In this document: positions 1 to 12,160 of the stretch, piece by piece
Numbering within the stretch: the first letter of the stretch is position 1
Layout of the letters: every line of letters starts with the position of its first letter
Assembly (NCBI RefSeq): GCF_023856365.1
Contig: NC_064537.1
Span: forward strand, 2,929,001-2,993,000
Origin: Brienomyrus brachyistius
Lineage: Eukaryota > Chordata > Actinopteri > Osteoglossiformes > Mormyridae
Length of the DNA stretch: 64,000 nucleotides
Reading direction: 5' to 3'
Notes under the pieces: model-generated
What the model saw: only the letters and a program-made list of their open reading frames with translations
Told to the model about the DNA's origin: nothing
The model's database searches: none
Position numbers and translations under genes: made by a program

Positions 1-3000
1 AAACGCCACCCAAGCCAGGATGTACGCGAAGCCGAACGAGTCGTTCTTGTGGACCCAGTCCGAGCTCCTCACCGTGTAGATGGTGGCCCCGCTCATGACA
101 AACAGGCCTGGGGGGGGGGATAAGGCAGGTCAGCAGCCGGATCTGGATCTCCAAGCTCAATTCCAGTGCGTGTTAAATCTCAGAGGCTGTACATTTTTCT
201 ATCCACCTTGGACTGATTCCACATTTTATGGAAGCCAAATGGAACTGTAAGTTGTACATTTTTGTATTAACATTTTGTAATTAATAATAAAACTATCTGA
301 CTTTTTAGATAAGTCTTCACCCCCTTTGTATTGATACCCCTGTACAGGAGTGCATCATGAAGATCCTGACAGAGGGTGGTGGGGTGGGGGGGCGGCCACC
401 AAGGAGCTGAGTGTATTATATGACTGTGACGCAGCACAATTCGACGCTGTGATCTGTAGGTCGGTGGTTCAAAACCCAGAATCACTGTTGGGCCCCTGAG
501 TGAGGCCCTTAACCCCTAATTACTCCAGGGACCGACTGGCCCTGCTTCCATTTGTCACTTTGGACTAAAGCGGTCGTTAAGTAAATGAAATACGAAATGT
601 CAGCTGACACATTATTGTGGGGGCTGCGCATCGACCGGCATCTATAACACTGCGCTGTTCCTCCGACCCCAAAAAACTCCAATGGAGTCTGAATGGTGCT
701 TTAAAAAAACCTAACATGAAAAGTAACTCGGTTTCGGAACAATCATCCTCTACATGTGGGAGGCTCCTCTGTTCCTTCCATATTTGCATGTCCAAGGCTC
801 CTACTGACTTGGAGGGGGGGGGGGGGGGGGTAGGCGTCGGCGATACTCACTGGCCAGGATCTGGAAAATTCCTGTGAGGAAGAAACGCCCACCCTTCTGC
901 AGGGTGAATAGCTGGCAGAAGAAGAGGAAGATGGACAGGAAGCTGAAGACGATGGCGAGGATCATGAGGGCTTGAACGGCTTGAATCCATTCTGTAAGAG
1001 AGAGGTGAGGCAGGGCAGGGGGCGTGTCAGCAACTGTGGGCGGGGCCTCAGTAGATTCCTGTGCATTGTGGGTTTATGTGCTGCCTGTCGTGCCCCGTAA
1101 GTCCTGGTGACCCATTTTAGATCCATATACACAAAATCCATCTGGAAGCAGATTTCAACAAGCAACACGTTCTGATGCTTCATTACGCGGCACTAATCAC
1201 AGCCGTCAGGTCCAATGTGTCCAAGGACGCCCCAGGCCTGTGTCCCTCATACCTTCCTGTCCCTTTGCTCAGTGAGAGTTGGCCCCACCACTGCTACACC
1301 ATAACCGTCCCAGGAAAATGCCGTACTGGGATAAGACTATGCTCCTAGTTTGCCTGCAAGCAGGAAGGAATGTTTAAAAACCTGGGCACCCCTATCTCAT
1401 ACACCATCCTTCGCTCTCAGTTAACAGCCACGCCAGCGAGGTCAGCAAACGCTGTATCGTTAAGTGTCCATGGAAACCCGGCGACATGCTCCGTACGCAG
1501 TAGCGTGCTCCTGAGGTGCTCCTCACTCCTCACAGGCTCCGCCTCTTCCTCCAGTACCAGCCTGGAGCCCTAAAATGGCACCGATATGCAGTCACATCCC
1601 GAAAAGCCTGTTCTGGGGGAGTCCTGTCCGAAAAGGGGTCATGGCAGGAGCTCGACCCCCCTCACTCCCCCTGCTACGTCAGTCTGTGGTGCTTTTTGGT
1701 TCCTACATTTCGGACCATTTTCTCCACGGCTGACAAACTCTCGACTGATGCCCAGTCATTAAGGAACTTACTCACCAGCCAGATGCATGTGGTCAAAACA
1801 TGTGGTAGATGTCAAGTGACGAGTGACGGAATCTCGAAAGGCCGCCAGCTCATGTGACACGCTGCTGTCAATGAGGAACCCCCATCCGGGGGGTGACTCA
1901 CCACGGCGACTCGCCACACTGCCACAGATAGCCACTGAGTGTGAGCTCGCATCCTCTCTCTTAGTGTACGATTCATCTGCAGTCCTGCTCCTGCTTCGCT
2001 GACCCTAAATGCACTTGCTCACCGATGCCTCGGCCTCCGACATGCCCCACTGGTCTCCCAGTGTCACTCCTCACACCACCATCATCACACCAGGGCAGCT
2101 GGGTGAGTTTCATTCTGCAGAATTCACAGTTTCCACTCTTCCTTCACACACACACTCAGTGACAGCAAACATCGACGTGCACTGGCCCCATAGCAACACT
2201 GCCATGTGAGACAATTAATGACAGATGTCCAGCTCTGTAGGGTGCAGTGAGGTCAGGGCCTGGCAGTAAATGTGCATTTAATTGACTCTAAAAAATAGTG
2301 TGTTAATTAACAACACTTTTGTGTTGAAACCTTAACATGCCGCCTGTGTTAAATGAATTAATATACTGGTTTTAGTAAAACTGACAAACGTGTTGTGTCG
2401 TCCTTAACAAGATGCTTGGTGTTGTTATTTAACACGTCTGTTTTTAGAATGAGTAGAGAGAAGCCACCATATAAGAGGAGTGGAGTTCAAGGATGAAAGG
2501 CCTTCGTGAAAATGAGGGCGGACCCAAAGGAGTCCAATTTGTGCCCTTAACAGGGTGAGAAGGTCCCACCCAGCCTGAGGAGAAAAGACATCTGCAATAA
2601 ACTAGGTCAGAATCTAATCCAATTCCACAAGTAACTGTTTAGACCTGTTAAAACCCATCAAATCGGATTAAGCCCTAAAGAAACAATCGAGACGAGGCAG
2701 GTTTAGTGACAAATTACTCAACGAGCGAAAGCTTCGAGAGCCGCAAACAAGGGGCAAGAAAACGCATGGAGATACACCTGCGTCTGTCAGCCTGGAGCAG
2801 ACGAGGTGGCGATGGGCCGTCTGCAGCAGTGCCTCGGCGTGTCATGGGATACAACCCCAGAACACGACACGGACCCTGCACCCCACCGGATCTGACTGCC
2901 GCAATCTACCATCGTTACTGACACCCCCAGAACACGACACGGACCCTGCACCCGACCGGATCCGACTGCCGTAATCTATCATCGTTACTGACACCCCTAG

Positions 3001-4809
3001 AACACGACACGGACCCTGCACCCGACCGGATCCGACTGCTGCGATCAACCATCGTTACCGACACCCCCTCCCCAACACCCCCAGAATAGCACCAGCCCAG
3101 AATTTCCAGAAAACAAAAACATCACAAAAATAAGGTGCCACCCGAACAGGAAGCGAGGAGGCCGTCTGCTCGCTGGCCACTCCCTAACGGGTTATTCTGA
3201 GAGCGAGAGGAAGCAGGAGGCCCCCTTCCCAGAACGCGACCCGTTGGTGTCAGAGGAGATCAGCTGACTTTGTCCCCCACCCCAGAAGCAGGAAGGCGTG
3301 CGGCCGGAGGGAGTTAAAATATATCGCTCCCCATGACATTTACATACTTTAATCATCTGTGAATATTATGTTCATTCATGCCAGCCAAACTGGCAACGAC
3401 AGAAGCCCCCTCCGGCACCCTGGGCGTGTCATAATCGCGATGGTGCCAGTTTGGCCAGCAGGAGGTGCTGCCGCGCCCCTGTCATTTGCCGATCACAGCC
3501 TCTGGGGACGTAAGATGAGGTCGGCGCCAATGGGTCCAGTCAGACAGGTCCATGTGAGCGACTTCTGGGCCCACAGTCCCGGGACAGGGGTGTGGCAGAA
3601 GCTGATTCAGGGACACTTGGGTCAATCCGGGCCATTAAACACGACGTCGCATACTGTGACCGGGAATGCTATGGACGAACTATACAGACCACATCTCCCA
3701 TGTTGCCTATCTACATTAATGCTCTCAAAAAGCTGAATGGCTTTTGACTAGAGTGTCTGTGGCTCTTGGCTAAATTATAATTACGTATTTACTCAATCCA
3801 AATGTCCTTGTGAAATGTAGCAGTAACTTCTGCTGAAATTCAGACAGCTTGCCCCTGCATCACAATAACAAATGCATTACGCAATGTGCTTTAAATAATC
3901 TCAACTCTTGCAGAAACACTCTGCAATCCCAGCACAGCACTGCTTACTGTAGAAAAGATCTCCGTCCTTGTCGCACCTTCAGTGCCTTGCCTCTAGGCGG
4001 CAGCAGAGAGCCAACAGTGTACACTGCAACGCCCGATGCGAAGCGAGCCCCCAGGGGGGAGCCAAAATCTTTTAAAGCTGTACGGGACCCTCGGACTTTA
4101 CGCGCTCGGAGGCCAAGCCCCCGATGATGAACCGGGAGCTACGCGGCGGGGAAACACCAAATGTATGACGCATTAGAGAGGGAACCCAACGGCAGCGATC
4201 CAGCACGCGGAACACTTTTTAGGTCGGGCTGTGTGTGTTTTTTGTGGATGGGTGGAGGATTTGATTTGGTTCCGCCAGGCGGAGAAAGGAACCGATATTA
4301 GGAAATGAGAAACGTTGGTGGGGGGGATTACTCACCTCCTGCAGTGGCGGAGATGCAGTGAGTGCCGCCATTAGGCGTGGAGCAGTTCAACCACAGGTCC
4401 GAACTGCCGGTGGGGTTCACGACCCAGGCCTGGGGGAGCAAATCATACATATTTACATGCAACGGCAACATACTGTACGCTCTTAGATTGCAGCGTATTT
4501 GAATGATCAGACCTCATAACGATGATTAACACTTTAGTAGCCGACACTCTTGAGGGAGGGGTCGGAGTAAACCCCACATTATTTTATATTGGCTTGTTTT
4601 TGCATTTCTGACGGTAAAACACCAAACATCTAATCTGCCATCCATCTTTTTTTAGTTAAAAGGCGTCCGACGGAATGCGTTCATATTTCCGTGTCATATT
4701 CGCCACAAGCAAGATGACAGATGATACTCACGCTGACGATGGTGGATATAAAGAGCAGCACCAGTCCGGCGAGGTGCAGGAGGATGATTCCCAGCAGTAA
4801 GAGCAGCAT
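1..4809 (-). CDS. pmp22: Peripheral myelin protein 22, partial (C-terminus beyond the left edge)
   Basis: Four-pass membrane glycoprotein of compact myelin and epithelial junctions (PMP22/EMP/claudin superfamily). Coding exons, 5' to 3' on the minus strand, are 4732-4809, 4336-4429, 851-991 and 1-107. All visible junctions are GT-AG and the joined frame is open for 140 codons. Transmembrane segment 1 is residues 1-26 and begins [20 protein letters not shown]. The first extracellular loop carries the superfamily motif W39-L-N-C42 with a second cysteine at 51, and the sequon N41-C-S is at the same residue number as the single N-glycan of human PMP22. Segments 2 and 3 lie at about 63-86 and 95-117, and segment 4 begins near 131. 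The family length is 160 residues, so about 17 residues plus the stop are missing only because the window ends. The start is the first ATG of exon 2, just after a short 5'UTR piece (4810-4822). Residue 105, split across the last intron, reads Ser where I recall Gly in human. EMP1-3 are the alternatives, but the N-terminus and the tekt3 neighbour favour pmp22. Confidence 0.95.
385..600 (+). mobile_element. Decayed tRNA-derived SINE (family A)
   Basis: It has a B-box-like GGTTCAAAACCC (465-476), then the typical conserved body (gggcccctgagtgaggccc, then a ctccagggaccg block) and a tail ending in a ctaaagcg..taaatgaaat stretch. The same family recurs at 18430-18715, 44045-44315 and 60205-60390. 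It lies in the last visible pmp22 intron. Confidence 0.55.
2299..2436. mobile_element. Small AT-rich inverted-repeat element (MITE-like)
   Basis: TGTGTTAATTAACAACAC at 2299-2316 is mirrored by GTGTTGTTATTTAACACG at 2419-2436. Several further gtgtt/aacac motifs lie between. The ends and any target duplication cannot be fixed. Confidence 0.4.
2861..3070. repeat. Tandem repeat, 70 bp x 3
   Basis: Three units start at 2861, 2931 and 3001, each opening with AACACGACACGGACCCTGCA. The period is exactly 70 bp with only a few substitutions between copies. It lies within the pmp22 intron. Confidence 0.9.
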
Positions 4810-5784
4810 CTTTGGAACCGATCTGGATGCAGTAGAAAAACAAGCAGGTTGAGAGCGGAGTTGGAGTCCGAAGGGCGTGTCGCCCCTCCCCCACGCACGG
4901 GTGTATTTCGACTTGGGCACTTCGCAAACTTTGCCTACACACTGGAATGCTTATTTTATTTTATTAAAAATAACGACAATAGGCGTAGTTTACCGAGTTT
5001 ACAGTTGTTTTGCTCATGTAAAACCCCATGTAGATATGGCATGTCAATTATTCCTCTGGGACCCCCGGAATCTAACGTTAGTATAAGTTAACTTCCAGTT
5101 ATACATCTAAACAGAAAAGCACGCAGGCGCCTGTGCATATTTTAATATATTTCTTCGAAAACAAAATTCCTCGTTCCGAGCTATTGGAATATATTCCCAA
5201 AATGAGCTCTTTATTTAAAATAATTGCGGTGATAACGTAAAAAAGCACACGAAGGCAAGGGAAAAGCATAAAAACTCCGCTTTTTAACAAGCTGGCACTG
5301 TTACTGCTCTACAAAGCGAGCATTGAGCAGATCCCGGCGAGCCGCCGCGAAACTCCCGCAGGTCCAGCTCGCCGCGGCCCAGATTTACTCCCCCAGTCCC
5401 GCCATCTGCTAAAATTAAACAAAACTGCTGTACAAAACAGGAATCCCATTTCTGCAACAGGTCTCATCTGCCTTCGTGCGCCTTACAGCGCCTCACAACC
5501 GTGTGAAAGAAAGAGAAGATTCAGAAGCTTATAGTTATTGATCGTACACTGTTATTACACGTTTTCTCAGCGCCCGTCTTTCCCTGTGATTATATATCTG
5601 CCAAAACATCTCACTGGCAAACGCCTTATTATAAATAACTAAATCATCACTCCAAGGTTCGCGCATCACAATAACTTTAAAGTTTAAGTTACAGCGATCC
5701 CGCTCCCATAACAAGCGTTTACTAAAAATGTGAAATATGCTATTTATACAAAAAAAAGATTCGAAATTAATTTCTCCGACTTAC

Positions 5785-5908
5785 TTAAGATTTCTGAAAA
5801 CACGCCCCAAAAATCAGTGATAACTCAGCGAAATAGTGCAAAAAGTGACCCAGCGATGTTCGTGAACAGTCCAAAGGCAGTGCCTGCGCTCCGAGCCACT
5901 CCTCACTA
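5785..5908 (-). other. pmp22: pmp22 non-coding first exon (predicted)
   Basis: On the minus strand a consensus splice donor (gtaagt) follows position 5785, and exon 2 has a clear acceptor at 4823 (pyrimidine-rich, ending in cag). About 25-35 bases downstream of the TATA box at 5933-5942 a transcription start would fall near 5903-5910. This gives an exon of about 120 bases that is entirely 5' untranslated, as in mammalian PMP22, where the first exons are also non-coding. The 5' end is inferred only from the TATA spacing. Confidence 0.6.
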
Positions 5909-5932
5909 GACGGGCGGCGCACAGCGCAGTGC

Positions 5933-5942
5933 GGTTATAAAG
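5933..5942 (-). promoter_or_regulatory. pmp22: TATA box of the pmp22 promoter
   Basis: The minus strand reads CTTTATAACC in a GC- and CpG-rich stretch (about 5880-6060), just upstream of the predicted non-coding exon. Its position relative to the exon-1 splice donor and the conserved gene downstream make it the likely core promoter. Mammalian PMP22 uses two alternative promoters. I see only this one convincingly. Confidence 0.55.
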
Positions 5943-7432
5943 CGGCCCGTTATGGCGACCAACGACCAGCGTGAGGCGCTGCGTCAGGGATCGCCCTGCC
6001 CCGGCAGCCCGTCACCACGGCGTGGTCTGCAGACCGACATCAACGCCCCCCACCAGCACTTACGAATCACAGGAAAATAAATAAACCTTCGATTTAGGCT
6101 TGAAATGCCCGTAATTTGTCGTCAGGCTGTTGCGGAACGTCTTTCCTGTTCCTGCGGTATTGTTTTGTTTTTTTGTTTAGTTTTTTTTAGTCTCGTTTTT
6201 GGTTACTGGATTGATCATATCAGATAAATATAGAACTGTGTAGAAATCATGAGCTCAGTGTATATGGAGACAATGCATAAAGGTCATCTACACTTTAATC
6301 ACTTTAATTAGTGCCACCCCAATCCACGCTGGCGTCCCGCGATGCTTTCAGCCGTCAGCCGCATCCCTTCCAGCTCGGCCGAGATAACTGCTTGGACCCC
6401 GTGTCTCCGTTTTGTCCCGGGAGAGGCATGAATAAGTATGCAGGCGTGGTTGGCAGAGAGGGAGGGGAGCGGAGGGGAGTGGGGGTGTCGCTGTCCAGAG
6501 CTGGAGGACTGCCTAGCTGAATGCATACCATGATGACCCACCCCGATGGTCCGACATTTGCAGCGGACATGAGGACCTGTGAGGTATGACTATCAAATCA
6601 CACATCTAGTTTTTATGACCTAAACGCAACCTGCAGAATGCCTAAAATCCTCATGTTAAACTAACAAAATGAGCTAAACATCCTTCCGCTTCCTCATTTT
6701 ATTTCAACTTGATTTTATATTTCTCCTTTTCTCTGGCCGATTGCAGATCGGTGTTTATTCGTGCCTCGGATGTCTCCCTGACAGTAACAGCTGCCTGGCG
6801 GTATTTACACACAGATGCTCTCTACCTTTATCCTGTCTGCGTTACGTGCTTAAATTCACACGCATGGGCGTCCTTAGGTCCCATCACTGCGGGCCGTAAC
6901 CCAAGCCCAGCCCCGAGTATGTTGCCCCCGATCTTCCTTAAAAAAACAAAAAAGTCAAGCAGCAGGTAAACTTGACTTAGCCCCGGATATTTTCACTGGC
7001 TATAAAACTCCCATGTTCACACCCACGTGAAAACTCTAAACCATTGCAGAAAGTCAGTGTTTGATGCATTGTTTATATTATTTTATATCATTACGTATTT
7101 TGGGGGGTAAATTGCATTTCCTTAATCGATCGTTTCTGCCCTGGTTGGTCTGCATCCGCATTTCATCTTCTAAAACGTATTCTTGGATAAAGTGGTGGGA
7201 GGTGTATCAGCAAACCCGTGATACCAGTGACAGTAGGCAAAGAGGCTACTGCGTACGCTTATTAACCTTTGGATGGCCAATTTCCCTTCTGTCCTTTCTT
7301 ATTGACTTATATAGCGATCAACCCTTTGCAGGGGGCTCTTAATGTCATTCTCCAGCGACTGCTTTGATATTTCTCATGGAGGATGGAAAGCAAGGCAGCT
7401 TGCTTAGTTACTTAAAAAAATGCAATTCACGA
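5943..7432. other. Intergenic sequence upstream of pmp22
   Basis: The pmp22 promoter side is CpG-rich to about 6060, then AT-rich. There are no coding signals, RNA genes or clear repeats, apart from short T- and A-rich runs near 6165-6190. Confidence 0.6.
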
Positions 7433-7440
7433 CTAACAAG

Positions 7441-7801
7441 CAGTGTTGTGCAAATTACTGAAAAGGAGTAATTACAGTTACTAGTTACTTCATTGAAAAG
7501 TAATTCAATCGTTTTACCAGTTACTCCATATAAAAGTAAATCGTTAGTAGGAAAAGTAATTTTGTATGTGTGCCGTCTAGGTCGTTATATTATTTTAGTT
7601 TTGCTGCAGTAACAGTGCGAGACAATACAACTGTCAAATTGCATCTATCATTCTCCCTAAGAAAAGTAACGAGTAACGAACCCATTTAAATTTCAGTAAA
7701 TTGCGGTATTTAGTTGGAAAAGGTAATTAGTTACATTACTCATTGCTCAAAACTAGTGGAGTTATAGTAACGCGTTACTTAACGCATTTCAACCAACACT
7801 G
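7441..7801. mobile_element. hAT-type MITE, 361 bp, with exact 8-bp target duplication
   Basis: The element begins CAGTGTTGTGCAAATTACT and ends in CCAACACTG, giving inverted ends CAGTGTTG/CAACACTG as in many fish hAT elements. It is flanked on both sides by CTAACAAG (7433-7440 and 7802-7809), a perfect 8-bp duplication as hAT transposases make. The interior is AT-rich with repeated agttact/agtaac motifs and GTAACGCGTTACT near the right end. It has no coding capacity, so it must have been moved by a transposase supplied in trans. Confidence 0.93.
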
Positions 7802-8019
7802 CTAACAAGTGACATTTATCAGCAGTAGATTATATTGCTGAAGAAATGAGAGGACAGGTGTTCAGTAACGAACCATTTCACACAACAAATCTGCTTTAGG
7901 TACCTTATTAAAATATTAATTTAGCTAAACTGAACCCTCGATCCACTGAGACTCGGTAAGTGGTTATGGAAGATGGATGGAGGACGGAGAAGGAGGAAGC
8001 AGGGTTAGTATGTTGGTCA

Positions 8020-8400
8020 TTAAAAACTCACTTAGAGGTTAATGGTTCAGATCCCACTATGGATCTGCCGTGGAACTCTTGATAGATGCTTCACCTGAAC
8101 TGTTCCAGCAAAAATAGCCATGCAAAAAGGTCAGATTAAATGCTGCTTTGATATCAGAGAATAGTTTTAAAGACATAGAAGTTTAAGCTTGGATATTCCA
8201 GTTTTGGGTTGCAGTTTTATCCACTGGGGACACCCTGTACAGGACTGACCAAAGAAGAGTGGAACCATGAAGAATATTAATATATTTTTATTTGTCATTT
8301 GGGGTACGTAACTCCATTTGCTCCAGGGACCATCTAACCCAGTTTTATCAATGTTCCTCTCTTTGCATAAAAGCATCTGATAAATAAATAAATGTAAATA
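8020..8400 (+). mobile_element. Degenerate SINE-like element
   Basis: It has a B-box-like GGTTCAGATCCC at 8044-8055. A 3' part (gctccagggaccatctaacc, then gcataaaagcatctgataaat) matches the tail pattern of the family A SINEs elsewhere in the window. It is heavily diverged, and the middle may be two overlapping fragments. Confidence 0.35.
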
Positions 8401-8772
8401 AATATATGTATATTTTATGAGGAGTGGAAAGTGGCTGTTAAGGAAGGTAAACAGGATGCTTTAGGTTCCAGAGGTAGTTTGGAGAGCAGCGATGTCCTCT
8501 CAGATGAGTTGGGAAGGTCATGCACTGAGAAAATTAGTATATTGACTTGTGGATGGGGCTGTTAAGTTAAAAGCACCCCCCTCCCCCCCATTTGTGCCTC
8601 TGGTTCATCATTAAAGGATGTACCTGCCTGGAAATGACAAAGGGCATCAGTTAAGAGCCACGTGGTTATGGTCTTACATCCCTAGATGACTGCCACAGTG
8701 AGGGACTTCACAGTTGCTGCTGTGCATCCTCACTGCTCACCCTAGTCTGTCTGTCCCTACTGTCCCCTCTAT

Positions 8773-10405
8773 ACCCTGTTTTGTCTGCACCCGCTGTCCC
8801 CTCCACTCCCCAGTGTGTCTGCACCCGCTGTCCCCTCCACTCCCCAGTGTGTCTGCACCCGCTGTCCCCTCCACTCCCCAGTGTGTCTACACCCGCTGTC
8901 CCCTCCACTCCCCAGTGTGTCTGCACCCGCTGTCCCCTCCACTCCCCAGTGTGTCTGCACCCGCTGTCCCCTCCACTCCCCAGTGTGTCTGCACCCGCTG
9001 TCCCCTCCACTCCCCAGTGTGTCTGCACCCGCTGTCCCCTCCACTCCCCAGTGTGTCTACACCCGCTGTCCCCTCCACCCGCTGTCCCCTCCACCCGCTG
9101 TCCCCTCAACCCGCTGTCCCCTCCAACCGCTGACCCCTCCACGCTTCGGTTTGTCTGCATCCGCTGTCCCCTCCATTCCCCGGTGTGTCTACACCCGCTG
9201 TCCCCTCCACTCCCCGGTGTGTCTACACCCGCTGTCCCCTCTATTCCCCGGTGTGTCTACACCCGCTGTCTCCTCCATTCCCCGGTGTGTCTACACCCGC
9301 TGTCCCCTCCATTCCCCGGTGTGTCTACACCCGCTGTCCCCTCTATTCCCCGGTGTGTCTACACCCGCTGTCTCCTCCATTCCCCGGTGTGTCTACACCC
9401 GCTGTCCCCTCTATTCCCCGGTGTATCTACACCCGCTGTCCCCTCCATTCCCCGGTGTGTCTACACCCACTGTCCCCTCCATTCCCCGGTGTGTCTACAC
9501 CCGCTGTCCCCTCTATTCCCCGGTGTGTCTACACCCGCTGTCCCCTCCATTCCCCGGTGTGTCTACACCCGCTGTCCCCTCCACCCGCTGTCCCCTCCAC
9601 CCGCTGACCCCTCCACGCTTCGGTTTGTCTGCATCCGCTGTCCCCTCCATTCCCCGGTGTGTCTACACCCGCTGTCCCCTCTATTCCCCGGTGTGTCTAC
9701 ACCCGCTGTCCCCTCTATTCCCCGGTGTGTCTACACCCGCTGTCCCCTCTATTCCCCGGTGTGTCTACACCCGCTGTCCCCTCTATTCCCCGGTGTGTCT
9801 ACACCCGCTGTCCCCTCCATTCCCCGGTGTGTCTACACCCGCTGTCCCCTCTATTCCCCGGTGTGTCTACACCCGCTGTCCCCTCCATTCCCCGGTGTGT
9901 CTACACCCGCTGTCCCCTCCATTCCCCGGTGTGTCTACACCCGCTGTCCCCTCTATTCCCCGGTGTGTCTACACCCGCTGTCCCCTCCATTCCCCGGTGT
10001 GTCTACACCCGCTGTCCCCTCCATTCCCCGGTGTGTCTACACCCGCTGTCCCCTCTATTCCCCGGTGTGTCTACACCCGCTGTCCCCTCCATTCCCCGGT
10101 GTGTCTACACCTGCTGTCCCCTCCACCCGCTGACCCCTCCACGCTTCGGTTTGTCTGCATCCGCTGTCCCCTCCATTCCCCGGTGTGTCTACACCCGCTG
10201 TCCCCTCTATTCCCCGGTGTGTCTACACCCGCTGTCCCCTCTATTCCCCGGTGTGTCTACACCCGCTGTCCCCTCCATTCCCCGGTGTGTCTACACCCGC
10301 TGTCCCCTCTATTCCCCGGTGTGTCTACACCCGCTGTCCCCTCCATTCCCCGGTGTGTCTACACCCGCTGTCCCCTCTACCCCTCGGTTTGTCTGCGCCC
10401 ATCGT
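8773..10405. repeat. Large minisatellite, 34 bp, about 47 copies
   Basis: The core unit runs TGTGTCTACACCCGCTGTCC, then CCTCCATTCCCCGG. An early block (to about 9070) has ..CCACTCCCCAG and TGTCTGCA; later blocks have ..CCATTCCCCGG or ..CTATTCCCCGG with TGTCTACA. Short 16-bp truncated units occur near 9065-9125. A distinctive junction (ACGCTTCGGTTTGTCTGCAT) recurs at 9141, 9615 and 10141, dividing the array into blocks of about 0.5 kb. No stop codon occurs in the unit, so all plus-strand frames are open for long stretches. The minus strand is G-rich with GGGG/GGGG/GGG runs in each unit. Confidence 0.95.
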
Positions 10406-11449
10406 CCTCTCTGCTTCTGGGTCTGACAGCCAAAGCAGCCCAACAACAGGGCCTGATAGGATTGGCCGGGGGTATGGTGGTGGGGGTGAATCACAGGCTA
10501 CGGGGCCCCTTTTATGCCGATGTTTGTGAAAGCACAGGAGGGAGCATGGCTGGCGATGTAACTGTGTTAAATTTACTCCATGAGAATATGCCACCTGACC
10601 CCCCCGGCTCACCAAACCCCACCCCTCTTCTAAAGCTACAATTCTCCCCAGCTATACATCCCTGCTGGGGGAGGCAGTCACCGAATTTGGTGTGGGACTG
10701 AGGAACAGGCAGTCCCTCCCCCGCAACACACTGACCTAATCAACTATGATGACCCCCCCCCACTACACTGACACCGTGCCATTTATATCCACACCCCCCC
10801 TAAATTTCACGGTATGACACACTGATCTTATGTGAGCCTTTGTCAACAAAGGAGCTCTTTCTGACCCCCCTCCCACTACACTGGGGAGTTACATGCTCCA
10901 GTCTGACGGCCTCTGACATCTCAGTGGACATTACTTTGCTTTTTCACAATCCCTGAACAGCCAGTCCTCATCAAAGGAGGGGAGAGTGGGCTGAGGTCAT
11001 TACTGCAGATCTCAGAGCATGCCTCCGTAACTGGGTGCGGCTGTTCATTTACGTCATATTAATACACGAAGCCAGTGGTCACCTTCGCGGTCCATGTGGA
11101 ATCGTTCAGCTGTTCATTCTCATTACTGTACTAATTCCAGTGTCAGATCACAGTCATATACAGGATCAAGGTCAAGTCCTGCAGTGGGCAGTTTACATCT
11201 CGAGGACTAACCTGCCCTCCACCAGATGGGGGCACTCTAACCATAAACTGGGTAACAAGTCACTGGCAAGATGAGGGTGGAGTAAAAATCCGGTCCACTC
11301 CATTATTTAGAATTTTGAGTGACTATGGGTGGGGCGTTCATGTGCTCTCTGATACGATCAGGCATGTTTACGCCTACGAAACAGACCCCAGCCCAGACGA
11401 TTTCAGGTACATGCATCCGGGTCACATCCCTGTCCAGCACTGAGGGCCC
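10406..11449. other. Intergenic, no feature recognised
   Basis: Unique-looking sequence with several C runs (for example near 10750 and 10795). I see no coding exon, RNA gene or well-defined repeat. Confidence 0.6.
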
Positions 11450-11835
11450 ACAGGCTACACTGTGGCAGCTCTCTAATGCACGGCATGCGGTGCAGTGGTT
11501 GCAGGTGGGCTACACTGTGGCAGCTCTCTAATGCGCGGCATGCGGTGCAGTGGTTGCAGGTGGGCTACGGTAATACGGTAATGCAGTGTTTGCTGGTGGG
11601 CTACAACGTGGCAGCTCTCTAATGCGTGGCATGCAGTGCAGTGGTTGCAGGTGGGCTACGGTAATATACGGTAATGCAGTGTTTGCTGGTGGGCTACACC
11701 ATGGCAGCTGTCTAATGCGCGGCATGCGGTGCAGTGGTTGCAGGTGGGCTACGGTAATACGGTAATGTACGGTAATGTACGGTAATGCAGTGTTTGCTGG
11801 TGGGCTACACTGTGCTGGCTCTCTAATGTGTGGCA
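11450..11835. repeat. Compound tandem array (about 50- and 95-bp units)
   Basis: The blocks GGCATGCGGTGCAGTGGTTG, CAGGTGGGCTAC and TGTTTGCTGGTGGGCTACA alternate. A short inner repeat (TACGGTAATG) has itself expanded to three copies near 11755-11790. The period is not constant. Confidence 0.8.
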
Positions 11836-11989
11836 CAGCAGTTGCACATTTAAGACAGACTATAAGCACACAGTGCGCCCTTTTGTCGGGTGACTAAAGT
11901 GTGAAGCACATATATTGCGACGGGCTTCCGCGTCATATACTATGACTAACAAACTGTAACAAAGAAGCGGAAATTTGTGTGTGTGTGAA

Positions 11990-12160
11990 TGTGTGGTACC
12001 GCGGATTAGGACAGTATATCAGGGATCAGAAGGTTGCTGGTTCAAATCCTGTGGCTGGTCAACCCTTATTATTGTACGGCCCTTAAGCCTAATTGCTTCA
12101 CCTTGTTTTCCTAAAAACTAGTGGGTAGATGAATCTGCTAAATCAATGAAATATAAATGC
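11990..12160 (+). mobile_element. Decayed tRNA-derived SINE fragment
   Basis: It has B box GGTTCAAATCC (12040-12050), preceded by gatcagaaggttgct, followed by a ggcccttaagcctaattgct block and a tail with ctgctaaatcaatgaaatat. This is the family A layout. Confidence 0.5.

Larger units (their letters stand above)
992..4335. other. pmp22 third intron: mostly unremarkable, one short tandem array
   Basis: This 3.3-kb intron separates the extracellular-loop exon from the TM2/TM3 exon. It holds a small AT-rich inverted-repeat element (2299-2436) and a 70-bp tandem array (2861-3070). I see no coding exon or RNA gene in the rest. Confidence 0.7.

Noticed and set aside
8815..10701. 628-codon open frame (and overlapping 450- and 255-codon frames)
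   Set aside because: It is read through the stop-free 34-bp minisatellite. All three plus frames are open, the peptide is a simple repeat, and no domain or splice context exists.
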